From Brevibacterium aurantiacum (lineage in GTDB: Bacteria; Actinomycetota; Actinomycetes; Actinomycetales; Brevibacteriaceae), in contig NZ_VLTK01000004.1 in assembly GCF_007558825.1 (NCBI RefSeq), forward strand, positions 449,460-513,459: DNA of 64,000 nt, written 5' to 3'. Positions 15,608 through 24,695 of this stretch are shown here, in pieces; the first letter of the stretch is position 1; every line of letters starts with the position of its first letter. The notes under the pieces are model-generated. The model saw only the letters and a list, made by a program, of their open reading frames with translations, did no database searches and had not been told where the DNA came from. The position numbers and the translations under genes were made by a program.

Positions 15608-17953
15608 TCAGCTGCGGACTGCGTCGAGGGCCGCGAAGACGATCGATTCGGTGTCGATCCCGTGATAGCGGTAGACGTCGTCTATGTCGCCCGACTGTCC
15701 GAAGGTGCTCACGCCCAGCGCCACATGTTCGACCTGATTGATCGTCGCGAGGAATGACAGCGTGTGCGGGTGGCCGTCGAGGACCGTGACCATGGGAACC
15801 GCGTTCGAGGCAGGGAACACCTGATCAAGGATCCATCCACTCCCACCAGCGGACCCCAGCGCCGGCGAACGGCGCTGCCCGGATCTCAGTGCACGGTAGA
15901 GCAGTCCGGGGCTCGTCACGCACACGACCTCGGCCTCAATTCCCATCTCCGCGAGTCGATCGGCGGCCGCGAGCACCTCGGTCATGAGCGCGCCCATTCC
16001 GACGAGCTGCACAACCGGTCGGGTCGAGGATCTGAGCCGGTAGGCCCCGGCGATGACCTGCTGCCGGCGACGCTCCCGTGCGGCAGGATCCGCGGGAACG
16101 CGGGCCAAACTCTGGTCGACGGCGCGGGTGGACAGGCGCAGGTAGGCCGACTCGCCGCCAGGCTTTCCTATGAGCGACATCGCGTGCAGCAGCGACCATT
16201 CGACGTCCTGCGCGAAGGCCGGCTCATACGTGACCAGCCCCGGCACCTCGATGCCCGTCGACGGAGTGGTGATCGACTGGTGCGCCCCACCTTCCGGTGC
16301 CAGCGTCACTCCGGATGGAGTGCCGACGAGGATCGACTGGCCACCGGCATAGATGCCGAATGTCCACGGTTCAAGCGCACGATTGACGAACGGGTCGTAC
16401 ATCACCCCGATCGGGAACAGCGGCTCGCCCCAGCGGCTCCACGTCGCACCCAATTCGCCGAGAAGTCCGACGAGGTTGGTCTCGGCGATGCCGAGCTCCA
16501 TGTGTTGGCCCTGTGCCGATTCGTTCCACTGCAGGATCGTCTCCGCATCGTCGGCGAACCAGTTCTGGGCCGCATCCGCGCTCCACACACCGACCTTGTT
16601 GACCCATCCGCCGAGGTTGGTCGTCGATGACACATCGGGACTGACGGTCACGACTCGGCGGGCTGTCTCCGGCGATTGCCGACTGAGGTCCATGAGGACC
16701 CGACCGAGCGCCGACTGCGAGGACGAGGTCCCTTTGTGCCTCCGTTCCAGGTCGCGGGGAAGCTCGACCGGTGCGGCGGGCGCGAATTCGGGGCGGGTCA
16801 GTCGCTGTGCGGCCTCGGCCACGACTCGACCGGCGGGGGTGTCGGGGTCGAACCGCGACCACGGTGACTGCGGATCCTGGCCGCTGAGCTCGGCCAATGC
16901 CGAGTACTCGGCCGCGTCGATGAGCGCCGAGTGATTCTGGGGATGACCGGAGCTCGGCAGCCCGAATCCCTTGATCGTGTAGGCGATGACCGCGGTGGGA
17001 CGAGAGTCGTCGATCTGTGCGAAGGCCTCGAGCAGGGTCGGAATGTCATGACCGCCGAGGTTCCTGATCGCGGCCAGGAGCGTGGCATCGTCGAGATCGG
17101 AGATGAGGGCATGAAGCGCTTGAGGGCTCTCGCTGTCACCGTCGCCGTCGCTTCCTCCTTCTCCGGGCAGACGAGTGCGCAGTTCATCGGCGCTGCAACG
17201 CAGGATCCGCTGATACTCGGGGTTGGACATCGTGAGGATGCGCCGGCGCAGCGCGTCCCCGCCCTCACGTGCGAAGAGATCTTCGAGCAGACGCCCGAAC
17301 TTCACCGTGATGACCTGCCACCCGGCGGCCTCGAACGTCGCCTCGATCCGTCCGGCGGCGATGTCGGGGACGACGCGGTCAAGCGACTGCCGGTTGAGGT
17401 CGATGATCCACACGATTTCGCCGAGATGCTTGACTCCGGGATCGTTGACGGCTTCCCAGACGGCTCCTTCGTCGAGTTCGGCATCGCCGACGAGTGAATA
17501 CTGGCGTCCGGTGCCGATGTCGCGCAGGCTGGAGTCGACGTAGCGGCGGGCAACGGCTCCCCAGATCGGGGCAGTGGCACCGATGCCCACTGATCCCGTC
17601 GAATAGTCGGCCGGGACCGGGTCCTTTGTGCGACTCGGGTAACTCTGGAGGCCGCCGAACTCCCGCAGCGTCGTCATCTGCTCGTCATCGAGTTCCCCGA
17701 AGAGATAGTTGATGGCATGCCACACGGGACCAGCATGCGGTTTGATGCTCACGCGGTCCTCGGCCCGAAGTTCGTGGAACCACAGCGCGGTCATGATCGA
17801 GGCGATCGATGCGCATGAGGCCTGATGGCCGCCCACTTTGAGGCCGCTCAGGCTGGGCCGGACTCGGTTGGCGTGGTGGATGATCGAGGTCGAAAGCCAC
17901 AGGATGCGGTCATGGATCTCATCGAGGGCCTCGAGAGCAGAGCGGTCGGACAC
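15608..17953 (-). CDS. AceE-like homodimeric 2-oxoacid dehydrogenase E1 component
   Basis: 781-residue thiamine-diphosphate enzyme of the homodimeric pyruvate dehydrogenase E1/transketolase family. It starts with the AceE-type LSTSIIHHANRVRPSLSGLKVGGHQASCASI (broken here as LSTSIIHHANRVRP and SGLKVGGHQASC). The ThDP motif appears as GDAELDEGAVWEAVN (residues 156-170) with NRQSLD after it. Later landmarks are AYTIKGFGLPSSGHPQNHSA and the C-terminal transketolase domain. AceE is about 890-920 residues, so this is a shorter relative such as MdeB, an E1 for 2-oxobutyrate. No E2 or E3 gene is nearby. The GTG start has a perfect AAGGAGG. The divergent Lrp/AsnC gene suggests control by an amino acid or its keto acid. 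Confidence 0.85.
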   Translation of the reverse strand: MSDRSALEALDEIHDRILWLSTSIIHHANRVRPSLSGLKVGGHQASCASIASIMTALWFHELRAEDRVSIKPHAGPVWHAINYLFGELDDEQMTTLREFGGLQSYPSRTKDPVPADYSTGSVGIGATAPIWGAVARRYVDSSLRDIGTGRQYSLVGDAELDEGAVWEAVNDPGVKHLGEIVWIIDLNRQSLDRVVPDIAAGRIEATFEAAGWQVITVKFGRLLEDLFAREGGDALRRRILTMSNPEYQRILRCSADELRTRLPGEGGSDGDGDSESPQALHALISDLDDATLLAAIRNLGGHDIPTLLEAFAQIDDSRPTAVIAYTIKGFGLPSSGHPQNHSALIDAAEYSALAELSGQDPQSPWSRFDPDTPAGRVVAEAAQRLTRPEFAPAAPVELPRDLERRHKGTSSSQSALGRVLMDLSRQSPETARRVVTVSPDVSSTTNLGGWVNKVGVWSADAAQNWFADDAETILQWNESAQGQHMELGIAETNLVGLLGELGATWSRWGEPLFPIGVMYDPFVNRALEPWTFGIYAGGQSILVGTPSGVTLAPEGGAHQSITTPSTGIEVPGLVTYEPAFAQDVEWSLLHAMSLIGKPGGESAYLRLSTRAVDQSLARVPADPAARERRRQQVIAGAYRLRSSTRPVVQLVGMGALMTEVLAAADRLAEMGIEAEVVCVTSPGLLYRALRSGQRRSPALGSAGGSGWILDQVFPASNAVPMVTVLDGHPHTLSFLATINQVEHVALGVSTFGQSGDIDDVYRYHGIDTESIVFAALDAVRS

Positions 17954-17970
17954 GTATTCCTCCTTGAATG

Positions 17971-18037
17971 AACTGTCTGGCGCGTGCGCCGGTCCATGTC
18001 GCCGTTGGGCGAATGGACCGGCGCACGCAGGGCAGTT
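17971..18037 (-). promoter_or_regulatory. Very stable leader hairpin upstream of the E1 gene
   Basis: Arms 17982-17997 (GCGTGCGCCGGTCCAT) and 18013-18028 are a perfect 16-bp inverted repeat. Inside, TCGCC/GGCGA adds five pairs around a GTTG tetraloop after one bulged base, and outside AACTG/CAGTT extends the stem imperfectly. It ends about 20-30 bp before the GTG start and ribosome site at 17953, so it should fold in the 5' leader of the E1 mRNA. No T-run follows on either strand. Confidence 0.65.
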
Positions 18038-18127
18038 ACGCCCGAGGGGTGCCGACGGTGTATGTCGAACCGCAGGTCGGTCCAGATCCGGTCCGACTCA
18101 CAACGATCCAAGCAGGTCTGATCGGAG

Positions 18128-18199
18128 TGCTCAATATGTCTATTCGAAATTGAGCAGAATGCTCAGTCTAGGGTTATAGAATTGAGCAGCTGGTGAGCA
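18128..18199. promoter_or_regulatory. Array of TGAGCA/TGCTCA half-sites, candidate Lrp/AsnC operator
   Basis: Five half-sites: TGCTCA 18128, TGAGCA 18151, TGCTCA 18160, TGAGCA 18183, TGAGCA 18194. The first four form two identical units, TGCTCA-N17-TGAGCA, separated by 3 bp, so equivalent sites are 32 bp apart, three helical turns. The array lies between the divergent E1 and Lrp genes. A possible -10 box TATAGA (18175-18180) for the Lrp gene lies within it, implying autoregulation. Confidence 0.7.
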
Positions 18200-18225
18200 T
18201 TTCGCTGAGGAAAGATGGTGGTGTC

Positions 18226-18714
18226 ATGACCGAGGGACGACGGCGACGAATCGCAGATGTGCTGGATGCGAGGATCCTCCTCGAACTCATCCGCGAGCCG
18301 CGAGCGACGATCGCGGGACTGGCCCATCGCCTGCAGGTGGCCAGGAACACCGCTCAGGCACGGCTGGGCAGGCTCGAGTCCGAGGGGCTGCACCCGTTCG
18401 GACATCGTGTCGACACGTCTGGGCTCGGCTATCCGATCCGGGCACATGTGCTGGCCAACCTCAAACAGTCACGACTCGACGAGGTCGGTGCGGCGCTGAG
18501 CCGGATCCCCGAAGTTCTCGAGGTCATCGGCGTCAGCGGAACAGCCGATACCCTCATCCAGATCGTCGCCCGAGACACCGATGACCTCTATCGCGTCGCC
18601 GGGCAGATCCTCGGAACTCCCGGCGTCAAACGCACACGCACCCTCGTGTCGATGAAGCAGATGGTCGAATACCGCGTCACTCCCCTGCTCCAGAGGACAG
18701 TCGAGAACGGCTGA
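18226..18714 (+). CDS. Lrp/AsnC-family regulator
   Basis: 162 residues: an N-terminal winged HTH (RILLELIREPRATIAGLAHR, with AHRLQVARNTAQARLGRLES as the recognition part) and a C-terminal RAM/AsnC ligand domain (VLEVIGVSGTADTLIQIVAR, then ILGTPGVKRTRTLVSM). I start it at the ATG at 18226. A GTG at 18193 is in frame but lies in the operator array and has no ribosome site. The HTH differs from E. coli Lrp, as in many actinobacterial members. Placed divergently from the E1 gene with a multi-site operator between, it is the evident local regulator, probably responding to an amino acid related to the E1 substrate. Confidence 0.9.
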   Translation: MTEGRRRRIADVLDARILLELIREPRATIAGLAHRLQVARNTAQARLGRLESEGLHPFGHRVDTSGLGYPIRAHVLANLKQSRLDEVGAALSRIPEVLEVIGVSGTADTLIQIVARDTDDLYRVAGQILGTPGVKRTRTLVSMKQMVEYRVTPLLQRTVENG

Positions 18715-18737
18715 GCCAACATCTCAGGAGTCCGCAG

Positions 18738-19583
18738 CTATTTGAGCAGTCGGTCCATACGGCGATCGCTGAGCTTCTTCCCGCCGGTCTGACAACCGGG
18801 GCAGTACTGCAGTGACTTGTCGGCATAGGAGACCTCGGCGATGGTCGAACCGCACACCGGGCAGGTCTGACCGGTTCGACCGTGGACCCGAAGCCCGCGC
18901 TTCTTCATTGTCTTGACCTTCGCCGGCGACAGGTTGTTCAGCGCCTCGCGGGCAGCGCCGAGAACCCCACGGATCACCTCGAGCAGCGCCTGCGCATCGA
19001 CACCGTCGGCCGGGGCGAAGGGAGAGAGCTTGGCCGTGTGGAGGATCTCGTCGGAGTAGGCGTTGCCGATGCCGGCGATGAGCTGCTGATCCTCGAGCAC
19101 GGTCTTGATCCTTGAGCTCGAGTCCGCGAGCAACGCGGCGAACTGGTCGTCATCGATGGACAGGGCATCGGGGCCGGTATTCGCGATAGCCGGAACCTCG
19201 ATGCGGTCATGGACGAGAGCCACCGAGGCGTTCTTCTTCGTTCCCGCTTCGCTGATGTCGAAGCCGGCACCGGAAGCCAAGTGGACGCGCAGGCCCAGCG
19301 GCCCCTTACCCATCCTCACCGGCCCGGTGGGCACTTGATCGTGCCAGATCAACCATCCTGCGCGGGCGAAACGACACATCAGGTCGAGTCCGTCGAACTC
19401 GATGATGAGGGCCTTGCCCACCCGGGAGGCACCGCTGATCTCGAGCCCGCTGATCGCCTCCAAGGGCGGATCGGCCGTCTTGAGGATGCTCAGCTCACCG
19501 ATATCGGTTCGGGTGATGAAGTCCCCGACGATACGGGAGCCCACGAAGTGGACGAGTGCGTCGACCTCGGGCAATTCCGGCAT
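18738..19583 (-). CDS. Fpg/Nei-family DNA glycosylase
   Basis: 281-residue bifunctional DNA glycosylase/AP lyase of base-excision repair. The processed start PELPEVD gives the catalytic Pro2 and Glu3. The Lys in SRVGKALIIEFD near residue 57 is the Fpg Lys57 equivalent. The helix-two-turn-helix contains LIAGIGNAYSDEILH, and the C-terminal zinc finger is CPVCG...YCPGCQTGGK. The start must be the ATG at 19583, since Pro2 has to become the N-terminus; open frame further upstream is not coding. The sequence resembles the actinobacterial Fpg/Nei paralogue rather than canonical MutM, so substrate preference is uncertain. Confidence 0.92.
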   Translation of the reverse strand: MPELPEVDALVHFVGSRIVGDFITRTDIGELSILKTADPPLEAISGLEISGASRVGKALIIEFDGLDLMCRFARAGWLIWHDQVPTGPVRMGKGPLGLRVHLASGAGFDISEAGTKKNASVALVHDRIEVPAIANTGPDALSIDDDQFAALLADSSSRIKTVLEDQQLIAGIGNAYSDEILHTAKLSPFAPADGVDAQALLEVIRGVLGAAREALNNLSPAKVKTMKKRGLRVHGRTGQTCPVCGSTIAEVSYADKSLQYCPGCQTGGKKLSDRRMDRLLK

Positions 19584-19728
19584 GGGTCCAGTATGCGCCC
19601 TCGCGCGCGGGGCCGCACTGCTCTCGGAAAAACCGCCCTTGTGAGTTTCCTGAACGAGGACTACCGTGGACAGACCACGTGAGAGCGTGCTGCGCCAGCA
19701 ATTCGACCACTTCATCAGGAGGGTGACG

Positions 19729-21675
19729 ATGGCTGAGAATGTCGCTCAGAAGCTCATCGGCTCACATCTGGAATCCGGGACACTTGAGCCCGGAAACGAG
19801 ATCGGGGTCCGCATCGATCAGACGCTGACTCAGGACGCGACGGGAACGCTGGTGATGCTCGAGCTCGAAGCGCTGGGCATCGACCGGATCCGCACAGAGA
19901 CCTCCGTCCAGTACGTCGACCACAACCTTCTGCAGACCGATGAGAAGAACCCGGAAGACCATATGTTCCTGCGCTCTGCTGCGCAGCGATTCGGCCTGTG
20001 GTTCTCCCCCGCCGGCAACGGTGTCTCCCACCCGGTTCACCAGTCGCGGTTCGGCAAACCCGGCGCCACCCTCATCGGCTCGGACTCCCACACCTGCGCG
20101 GCCGGTGCCCTGGGAATGCTGGCCATCGGCGTCGGCGGTCTCGAGATCGCGATGTCAATGGTCGGCGAACCGCTCTACATCAGCGCGCCCCAGATCATGG
20201 GCGTCGAGCTCACCGGCACACTGCCGCCGTGGGTCTCGGCCAAGGACGTCATCCTCGAGATGCTGCGCCGTCACGGCGTCAAGGGCGGGGTCGGCAAGAT
20301 CATCGAGTACTACGGTGAGGGCCTCAAAGACCTCACCGCGATGGACCGCCACGTGATTGCGAACATGGGTGCCGAACTCGGCGCCACGGCCACGGTCTTC
20401 CCCGCCGACGACGCGGTCCGGGACTTCCTCGAAGCCAGCGACCGGGGCGAGGACTTCACTCGGATCGAAGCAGACGAGGGCGCGCAGTACGATCTCCACG
20501 ACGCCATCGACCTCTCGCAGCTCGAACCGCTCATCGCCGCACCCTCTTCGCCGGGCAATGTCCGCCCCGTGCGTGAGGCTGCTGGTGAGGACGTCTTCCA
20601 AGTCGTCATCGGTTCCTCGGCCAACCCGGGGCTGCGGGACTTCGCCGTCGTCGCCGAGGCACTCGAAGGTCGCCGCATCCACGAGCAGATCTCACTCGAC
20701 GTCAACCCGACATCGCGAGAGATCCTCGCCGACCTCATCGCCGGCGGTTGGCTGACCTCGCTGGTCGGGTCCGGCGCCCGCATCCACCAGTCGGGCTGCA
20801 TGGGCTGCATCGGCATGGGCCAGGCCCCGGCCGTGGGCCGCAACAGCCTGCGCACCATGCCGCGGAACTTCCCCGGTCGCTCGGGCACCGACGAAGACGC
20901 TGTGTGGCTGTGCTCTCCGGAGACTGCCGTGGCCGCAGCACTGACGGGCAAGATCACGGACCCTCGCGAGCTGGGCATCGAGTATCCGCAGGTCAAGTTG
21001 CCGGAGAAGTTCTCCGCCAATCGGTCGATGCTGGTCCCACCGCTTCCACTCGAAGAGGCGCGGCAGGTCGAGTTGGTCAAAGGGTCGAACATCTCCTCAT
21101 TGCCTGACTTCGATCCGCTGCCCGAGGACATCGATCTCGAGATCATGCTCAAGGTCGGCGACAACGTCTCCACCGACGAGATCATGCCCGCCGGCTCCCG
21201 AGTCCTGCCCTATCGGAGCAACATTCCCAAGATCTCCGAGTTCGTCTACATCCAGGTCGATCCGAGCTACGCCGAACGTGCAGCGGGGCATGCCGGCGGC
21301 CATGCGATCATCGGCGGGGAGAACTACGGCCAGGGCTCATCGCGTGAGCACGCCGTGATCGCCCCGCGCTATCTGGGACTGCGCATCGTCGTCGCCAAAT
21401 CCCTGGCGCGCATCCACTGGCAGAACCTCGCGAACTTCGGCGTCCTCGCCCTCGAATTCTCAGATGAGAACGACTACGAGTCCCTGTCCCAGGGTGATGT
21501 CCTCGAGTTCCGGGGACTGCGCGATCAGCTGACCGACGGCAGGACCGTGAGCGCCGAGGTGGGCCGACGACAGTTCGAATTCCGCCATACGCTCTCGCCC
21601 CGGCAGGTCGAGATGGTCCTGGCCGGAGGTCGCATCGCCCAACGCGCCCAGCAGGAGGCGGCCCGGAAGATCTGA
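19729..21675 (+). CDS. Aconitate hydratase-family protein (648 residues)
   Basis: Aconitase-superfamily hydro-lyase. Cluster ligands are Cys123 in GSDSHTCAAGALG and Cys357/Cys360 in SGCMGCIGMGQAP. The swivel domain holds the substrate motifs GDNVSTDEIMPAG and GENYGQGSSREHA, and the end has FGVLALEF. At 648 residues it is of the short single-chain type known from mitochondria and some bacteria, not the roughly 900-residue AcnA type usual in actinobacteria. It could be a second aconitase or act on a homologue such as methylcitrate or homocitrate. The ATG at 19729 has AGGAGG 6 bp upstream. It stands alone between the glycosylase and the GntR gene. Confidence 0.9.
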   Translation: MAENVAQKLIGSHLESGTLEPGNEIGVRIDQTLTQDATGTLVMLELEALGIDRIRTETSVQYVDHNLLQTDEKNPEDHMFLRSAAQRFGLWFSPAGNGVSHPVHQSRFGKPGATLIGSDSHTCAAGALGMLAIGVGGLEIAMSMVGEPLYISAPQIMGVELTGTLPPWVSAKDVILEMLRRHGVKGGVGKIIEYYGEGLKDLTAMDRHVIANMGAELGATATVFPADDAVRDFLEASDRGEDFTRIEADEGAQYDLHDAIDLSQLEPLIAAPSSPGNVRPVREAAGEDVFQVVIGSSANPGLRDFAVVAEALEGRRIHEQISLDVNPTSREILADLIAGGWLTSLVGSGARIHQSGCMGCIGMGQAPAVGRNSLRTMPRNFPGRSGTDEDAVWLCSPETAVAAALTGKITDPRELGIEYPQVKLPEKFSANRSMLVPPLPLEEARQVELVKGSNISSLPDFDPLPEDIDLEIMLKVGDNVSTDEIMPAGSRVLPYRSNIPKISEFVYIQVDPSYAERAAGHAGGHAIIGGENYGQGSSREHAVIAPRYLGLRIVVAKSLARIHWQNLANFGVLALEFSDENDYESLSQGDVLEFRGLRDQLTDGRTVSAEVGRRQFEFRHTLSPRQVEMVLAGGRIAQRAQQEAARKI

Positions 21676-21698
21676 GCTCGGCTCGAGACCACTCGTGA

Positions 21699-22478
21699 TC
21701 AGGGCTCGGCGAGGAAGCCGCGCAGCAATGCGGCGGTGCCGTCGAGATGCTCGGCCATGGCTGTGCGGGCCGCGGCTGCGTCTCCGGCGAGGATCGCGTT
21801 GTGGACCCGTTGATGCTGTTCGTGCGAATGGGCCAGATTGGGTTCGATCATCGGGATCCGCTCGAGCAGTTTGTTCGCCCGGGTCCGACTCTCGACCATC
21901 GAGCGCACGAGGCTCGCTGACCCTGTCACCTGCGCCCAGGTCAGGTGCAGCTGGGAGTCCAAACGCCGGTACTCGGCCAGGCTCGACTGCCGACTGGCGT
22001 CCATGGCTCCAGCCAGCTGACCTCGTTGGGGTGCGGTGAGATCCTGCCCGGCAGCCACCTCGGCGACTCCCATCTCGATCACACGACGCCAGGTCAGGGT
22101 GTCTTCGACCTCAGCTGCGGAGAACCCGGACCCGAGGCCGGTGTCAGCGTCATGAGTCGGATTGGGCGCCCAGCCGCCTGCGGGAGTGCGGGAGACGAAC
22201 GTTCCGCCACCACGACCTCGTCGGACATTGACCCAGCCGGCGGTCTGCAGCTCCGAGATCGCCTCACGCAGGGTCGCCCGGGAGACCCGCAGCTGCTCAG
22301 CGAGCTCGCGTTCGGGTGGGAAGTGCTGACCTGGCGGAATGATTCCGAGACGGATGATCTGGAGCAGGCATTCGATCGTCTCCTCGAAGATGTTGCCCGA
22401 GCGAGCGGGAGCGATCGCCCGCAGCGCAGTCACCTGGCTGCCCGCGGCCTGGCTTGCCGTCATGCCATCGCCACTCAC
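21699..22478 (-). CDS. GntR-family regulator (FadR subfamily)
   Basis: 259 residues. The winged HTH is at about 45-105 (PPGQHFPPERELAEQLRVSR, then ATLREAISELQTAGWVNVRR), followed by an all-helical FCD ligand domain (WRRVIEMGVAEVAAG, and the metal-site-like LDSQLHLTWAQ and HSHEQHQRVHNAI). The GTG start overlaps the stop of the SDR gene (GTGA), making it the last gene of the gamma-glutamyl-amine operon and its likely regulator. FCD-type regulators usually bind a small carboxylate, which would fit a GABA-like or succinate-type product. The conserved FADR context points to repression relieved by a pathway intermediate (inference). Confidence 0.9.
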   Translation of the reverse strand: MSGDGMTASQAAGSQVTALRAIAPARSGNIFEETIECLLQIIRLGIIPPGQHFPPERELAEQLRVSRATLREAISELQTAGWVNVRRGRGGGTFVSRTPAGGWAPNPTHDADTGLGSGFSAAEVEDTLTWRRVIEMGVAEVAAGQDLTAPQRGQLAGAMDASRQSSLAEYRRLDSQLHLTWAQVTGSASLVRSMVESRTRANKLLERIPMIEPNLAHSHEQHQRVHNAILAGDAAAARTAMAEHLDGTAALLRGFLAEP

Positions 22479-23278
22479 AGCGGGGTCGTGTAGGCGTTGG
22501 TCAGTCCCCCGTCGACGGTGAACGACTGTGCGGTGACGAACGAGGCATCATCGCTGGCCAGGAAGGCCACGGCGGCAGCCATCTCGTCAGCCTCGGCGAA
22601 GCGTCCCATCGGCACGTGCACCAGGCGTCTGGCCGCCATCTCCGGGTCCTTGGCGAAGAGTTCCCGGAGCAGCTCGGTGTTGACCGGTCCCGGGCACAGG
22701 GCGTTGACGCGGATGCCTTCCTTCGCGAACTCCACGCCGAGTTCCCGCGACATGGCCAGCACACCGCCCTTCGATGCGGTGTAGGAGATCTGGGAGGTCG
22801 CCGATCCCATCAGCGCCACGAACGAGGCCGTGTTGATGATCGAGCCGCGTCCCTGCCTGCGCATGTGCTTCAGGGCTGCCTGGGAGCACAGATACACAGA
22901 CGTCAGGTTGATGTCCTGGACCTTGCGCCACACGTCGAGGCTGGTCTCCGTGATCGAGGCGTCCGCCGGTGGGGAGACTCCTGCATTGTTGAAGGCGACA
23001 TCCACGCTGCCGTAGGTGTCGAAGGCCGTCTGGAACAGATGCTCCACCTGGTCAGCATCGGTGACGTCGGTGGAAACGAAGAGTCCCCCAACCGCCTCGG
23101 CGGCGGCTGTCCCCGAATCTGCGTTGGTGTCGGCGATGACGACGTTCGCGCCTTCGGAGGCGAGGCGCTTCGCAGTGGCCAACCCGATGCCGCTGGCACC
23201 TCCGGTGACGACTGCGGTTCGCCCCGGGAGGCGCCGGCAGATGATCTGGGTCGAGTCCGTCGCTGCTGTCTCGGTCAT
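22475..23278 (-). CDS. Short-chain dehydrogenase/reductase
   Basis: 267-residue classical SDR: TGGASGIG cofactor motif, IADTN after the second strand (an Asp, favouring NAD), NNAGVSPP, Ser in NTASFVALM and the catalytic YTASK, then PGPVNTELLRELF. The C-terminal FTVDGGLTNAYTTPL is of the type seen in 3-oxoacyl/hydroxysteroid SDRs. It lies 64 bp downstream of the aldehyde dehydrogenase and overlaps the GntR start by 4 bp. It may reduce or oxidise a hydroxy-acid in the same amine pathway, but the reaction cannot be fixed from sequence. Confidence 0.9.
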   Translation of the reverse strand: MTETAATDSTQIICRRLPGRTAVVTGGASGIGLATAKRLASEGANVVIADTNADSGTAAAEAVGGLFVSTDVTDADQVEHLFQTAFDTYGSVDVAFNNAGVSPPADASITETSLDVWRKVQDINLTSVYLCSQAALKHMRRQGRGSIINTASFVALMGSATSQISYTASKGGVLAMSRELGVEFAKEGIRVNALCPGPVNTELLRELFAKDPEMAARRLVHVPMGRFAEADEMAAAVAFLASDDASFVTAQSFTVDGGLTNAYTTPL

Positions 23279-23342
23279 GGTGTGTCCTTTGCCTGCTGGT
23301 GGTGTTCGCGTGGGTGGGTAGTTGGTTGCGGTGGCCGGTCGC

Positions 23343-24695
23343 TCAGTCCGTGGCGATGAAGAGGTTCTTCGTCTCGGTGAATGAGTCCATCGCGTGAGGT
23401 CCGAGTTCGCGGCCGATGCCGGAGCGTTTGAACCCGCCGAAGGGGGTCGAATAGCGCACCGCGGAATGGGAGTTCAGCGACAGCGCCCCCGAGTCCACGC
23501 CGCGAGCGACCCGCAGTCCGCGACCGACATCGCGCGTCCAGATCGATCCCGACAGGCCGTAGGGCGAATCATTGGCCATGGTGATCGCCTCTGCTTCGTC
23601 GCGGAAACGCTGCACGGTCACGACGGGCCCGAATACCTCCTCGGTGACGATGCGATCACGCGGTGACGTCGGCAGCACGACCGTCGGCGCCATCCAGTAC
23701 CCGGGACCCTCGGGTGCGCTGCCGGTGAACGCGATGTCCACTCCGTCGAGGAATCCGGCCACGCTCTCGTGGTGGCCTGCGGAGATGAGCGGTCCCATCT
23801 CTGCCTCCTCGAGGCTGGGATCGGTGACGACCACTCCGGAGACCGCTGGTTCGAGGAGTTCCAGGAAGCGGTCGAAGACAGAGTCGTGGACGAGGATGCG
23901 CGAGCGGGCGCAGCAGTCCTGGCCGGCATTGTCGAAGACGCCGTAGGGTGCGGTGGCCGCGGCGAGTTCGAGGTCGGCGTCGTCGAAGACGATGTTCGCG
24001 GACTTGCCGCCGAGTTCCAGCGTTGTCCGTTTCATCGTCTTCGCCGCGTCGGCCATGATCGCCTCGCCCACCGCGCTCGAGCCGGTGAAGACGATCTTCG
24101 CAACCCTGGGATCATCGGTGAAGGTCTGGCCGACGACGGATCCTTTGCCGGGGATGACCTGGAAGACATCGGCGGGGAGCCCTGCCTGCAGGGCCAATTC
24201 GCCGAGGCGGATCGCCGTCAGCGGGGTCAGCTCGGCGGGTTTGAGGACCACGGTATTGCCCGCGGCGAGCGCCGGTGCGAAGCCCCAGCCGGCGATCGGC
24301 ATCGGGAAGTTCCACGGCACGATGATTCCGACGACCCCGAGCGGTTCGTTGAACGTGATGTTCACTCCCCCGGCCACGGGAATCTGATCGCCGAGGTGGC
24401 GCTCGACTCCGCCGGCGAAGTAGTTGAGGACATCGCGGACGTTCCCGGCCTCACCCCGGGCATTGCCGATGGTGTGCCCGGCCTCGGCAACCTCGAGCGC
24501 GGCAAGGTTCTCAATGTCGGCATCGACGGCGCGGGCGAAGGCGCGCAGCAGTTCGGCCCGCTCGGCCGGCGCCGTGGCCCGCCACCGAGCGAAGGCCTCG
24601 GCGGAACGGCCGATCGCGTCCTTCGTCGCCTCGGCGCTGTGGGCATCGACCGAGGTGATGAGTGCCTCGGTCGCGGGGTTGATCACTTCGGTCAT
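23343..24695 (-). CDS. NAD(P)-dependent aldehyde dehydrogenase of the gamma-glutamyl-amine operon
   Basis: 450-residue aldehyde dehydrogenase. Landmarks are [20 protein letters not shown], the NAD-site [12 protein letters not shown], the general base in [18 protein letters not shown] (broken as [18 protein letters not shown]), the nucleophile in [11 protein letters not shown] and EVFGPVVTV. The ATG at 24695 overlaps the stop of the hydrolase gene (ATGA) and has GGAGG upstream. In the Puu pathway, PuuC oxidises gamma-glutamyl-gamma-aminobutyraldehyde before PuuD hydrolysis; the gene order here fits that role. It is shorter than PuuC (about 495 residues), mainly at the N-terminus, so the assignment is by context. 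Confidence 0.9.
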   Translation of the reverse strand: MTEVINPATEALITSVDAHSAEATKDAIGRSAEAFARWRATAPAERAELLRAFARAVDADIENLAALEVAEAGHTIGNARGEAGNVRDVLNYFAGGVERHLGDQIPVAGGVNITFNEPLGVVGIIVPWNFPMPIAGWGFAPALAAGNTVVLKPAELTPLTAIRLGELALQAGLPADVFQVIPGKGSVVGQTFTDDPRVAKIVFTGSSAVGEAIMADAAKTMKRTTLELGGKSANIVFDDADLELAAATAPYGVFDNAGQDCCARSRILVHDSVFDRFLELLEPAVSGVVVTDPSLEEAEMGPLISAGHHESVAGFLDGVDIAFTGSAPEGPGYWMAPTVVLPTSPRDRIVTEEVFGPVVTVQRFRDEAEAITMANDSPYGLSGSIWTRDVGRGLRVARGVDSGALSLNSHSAVRYSTPFGGFKRSGIGRELGPHAMDSFTETKNLFIATD

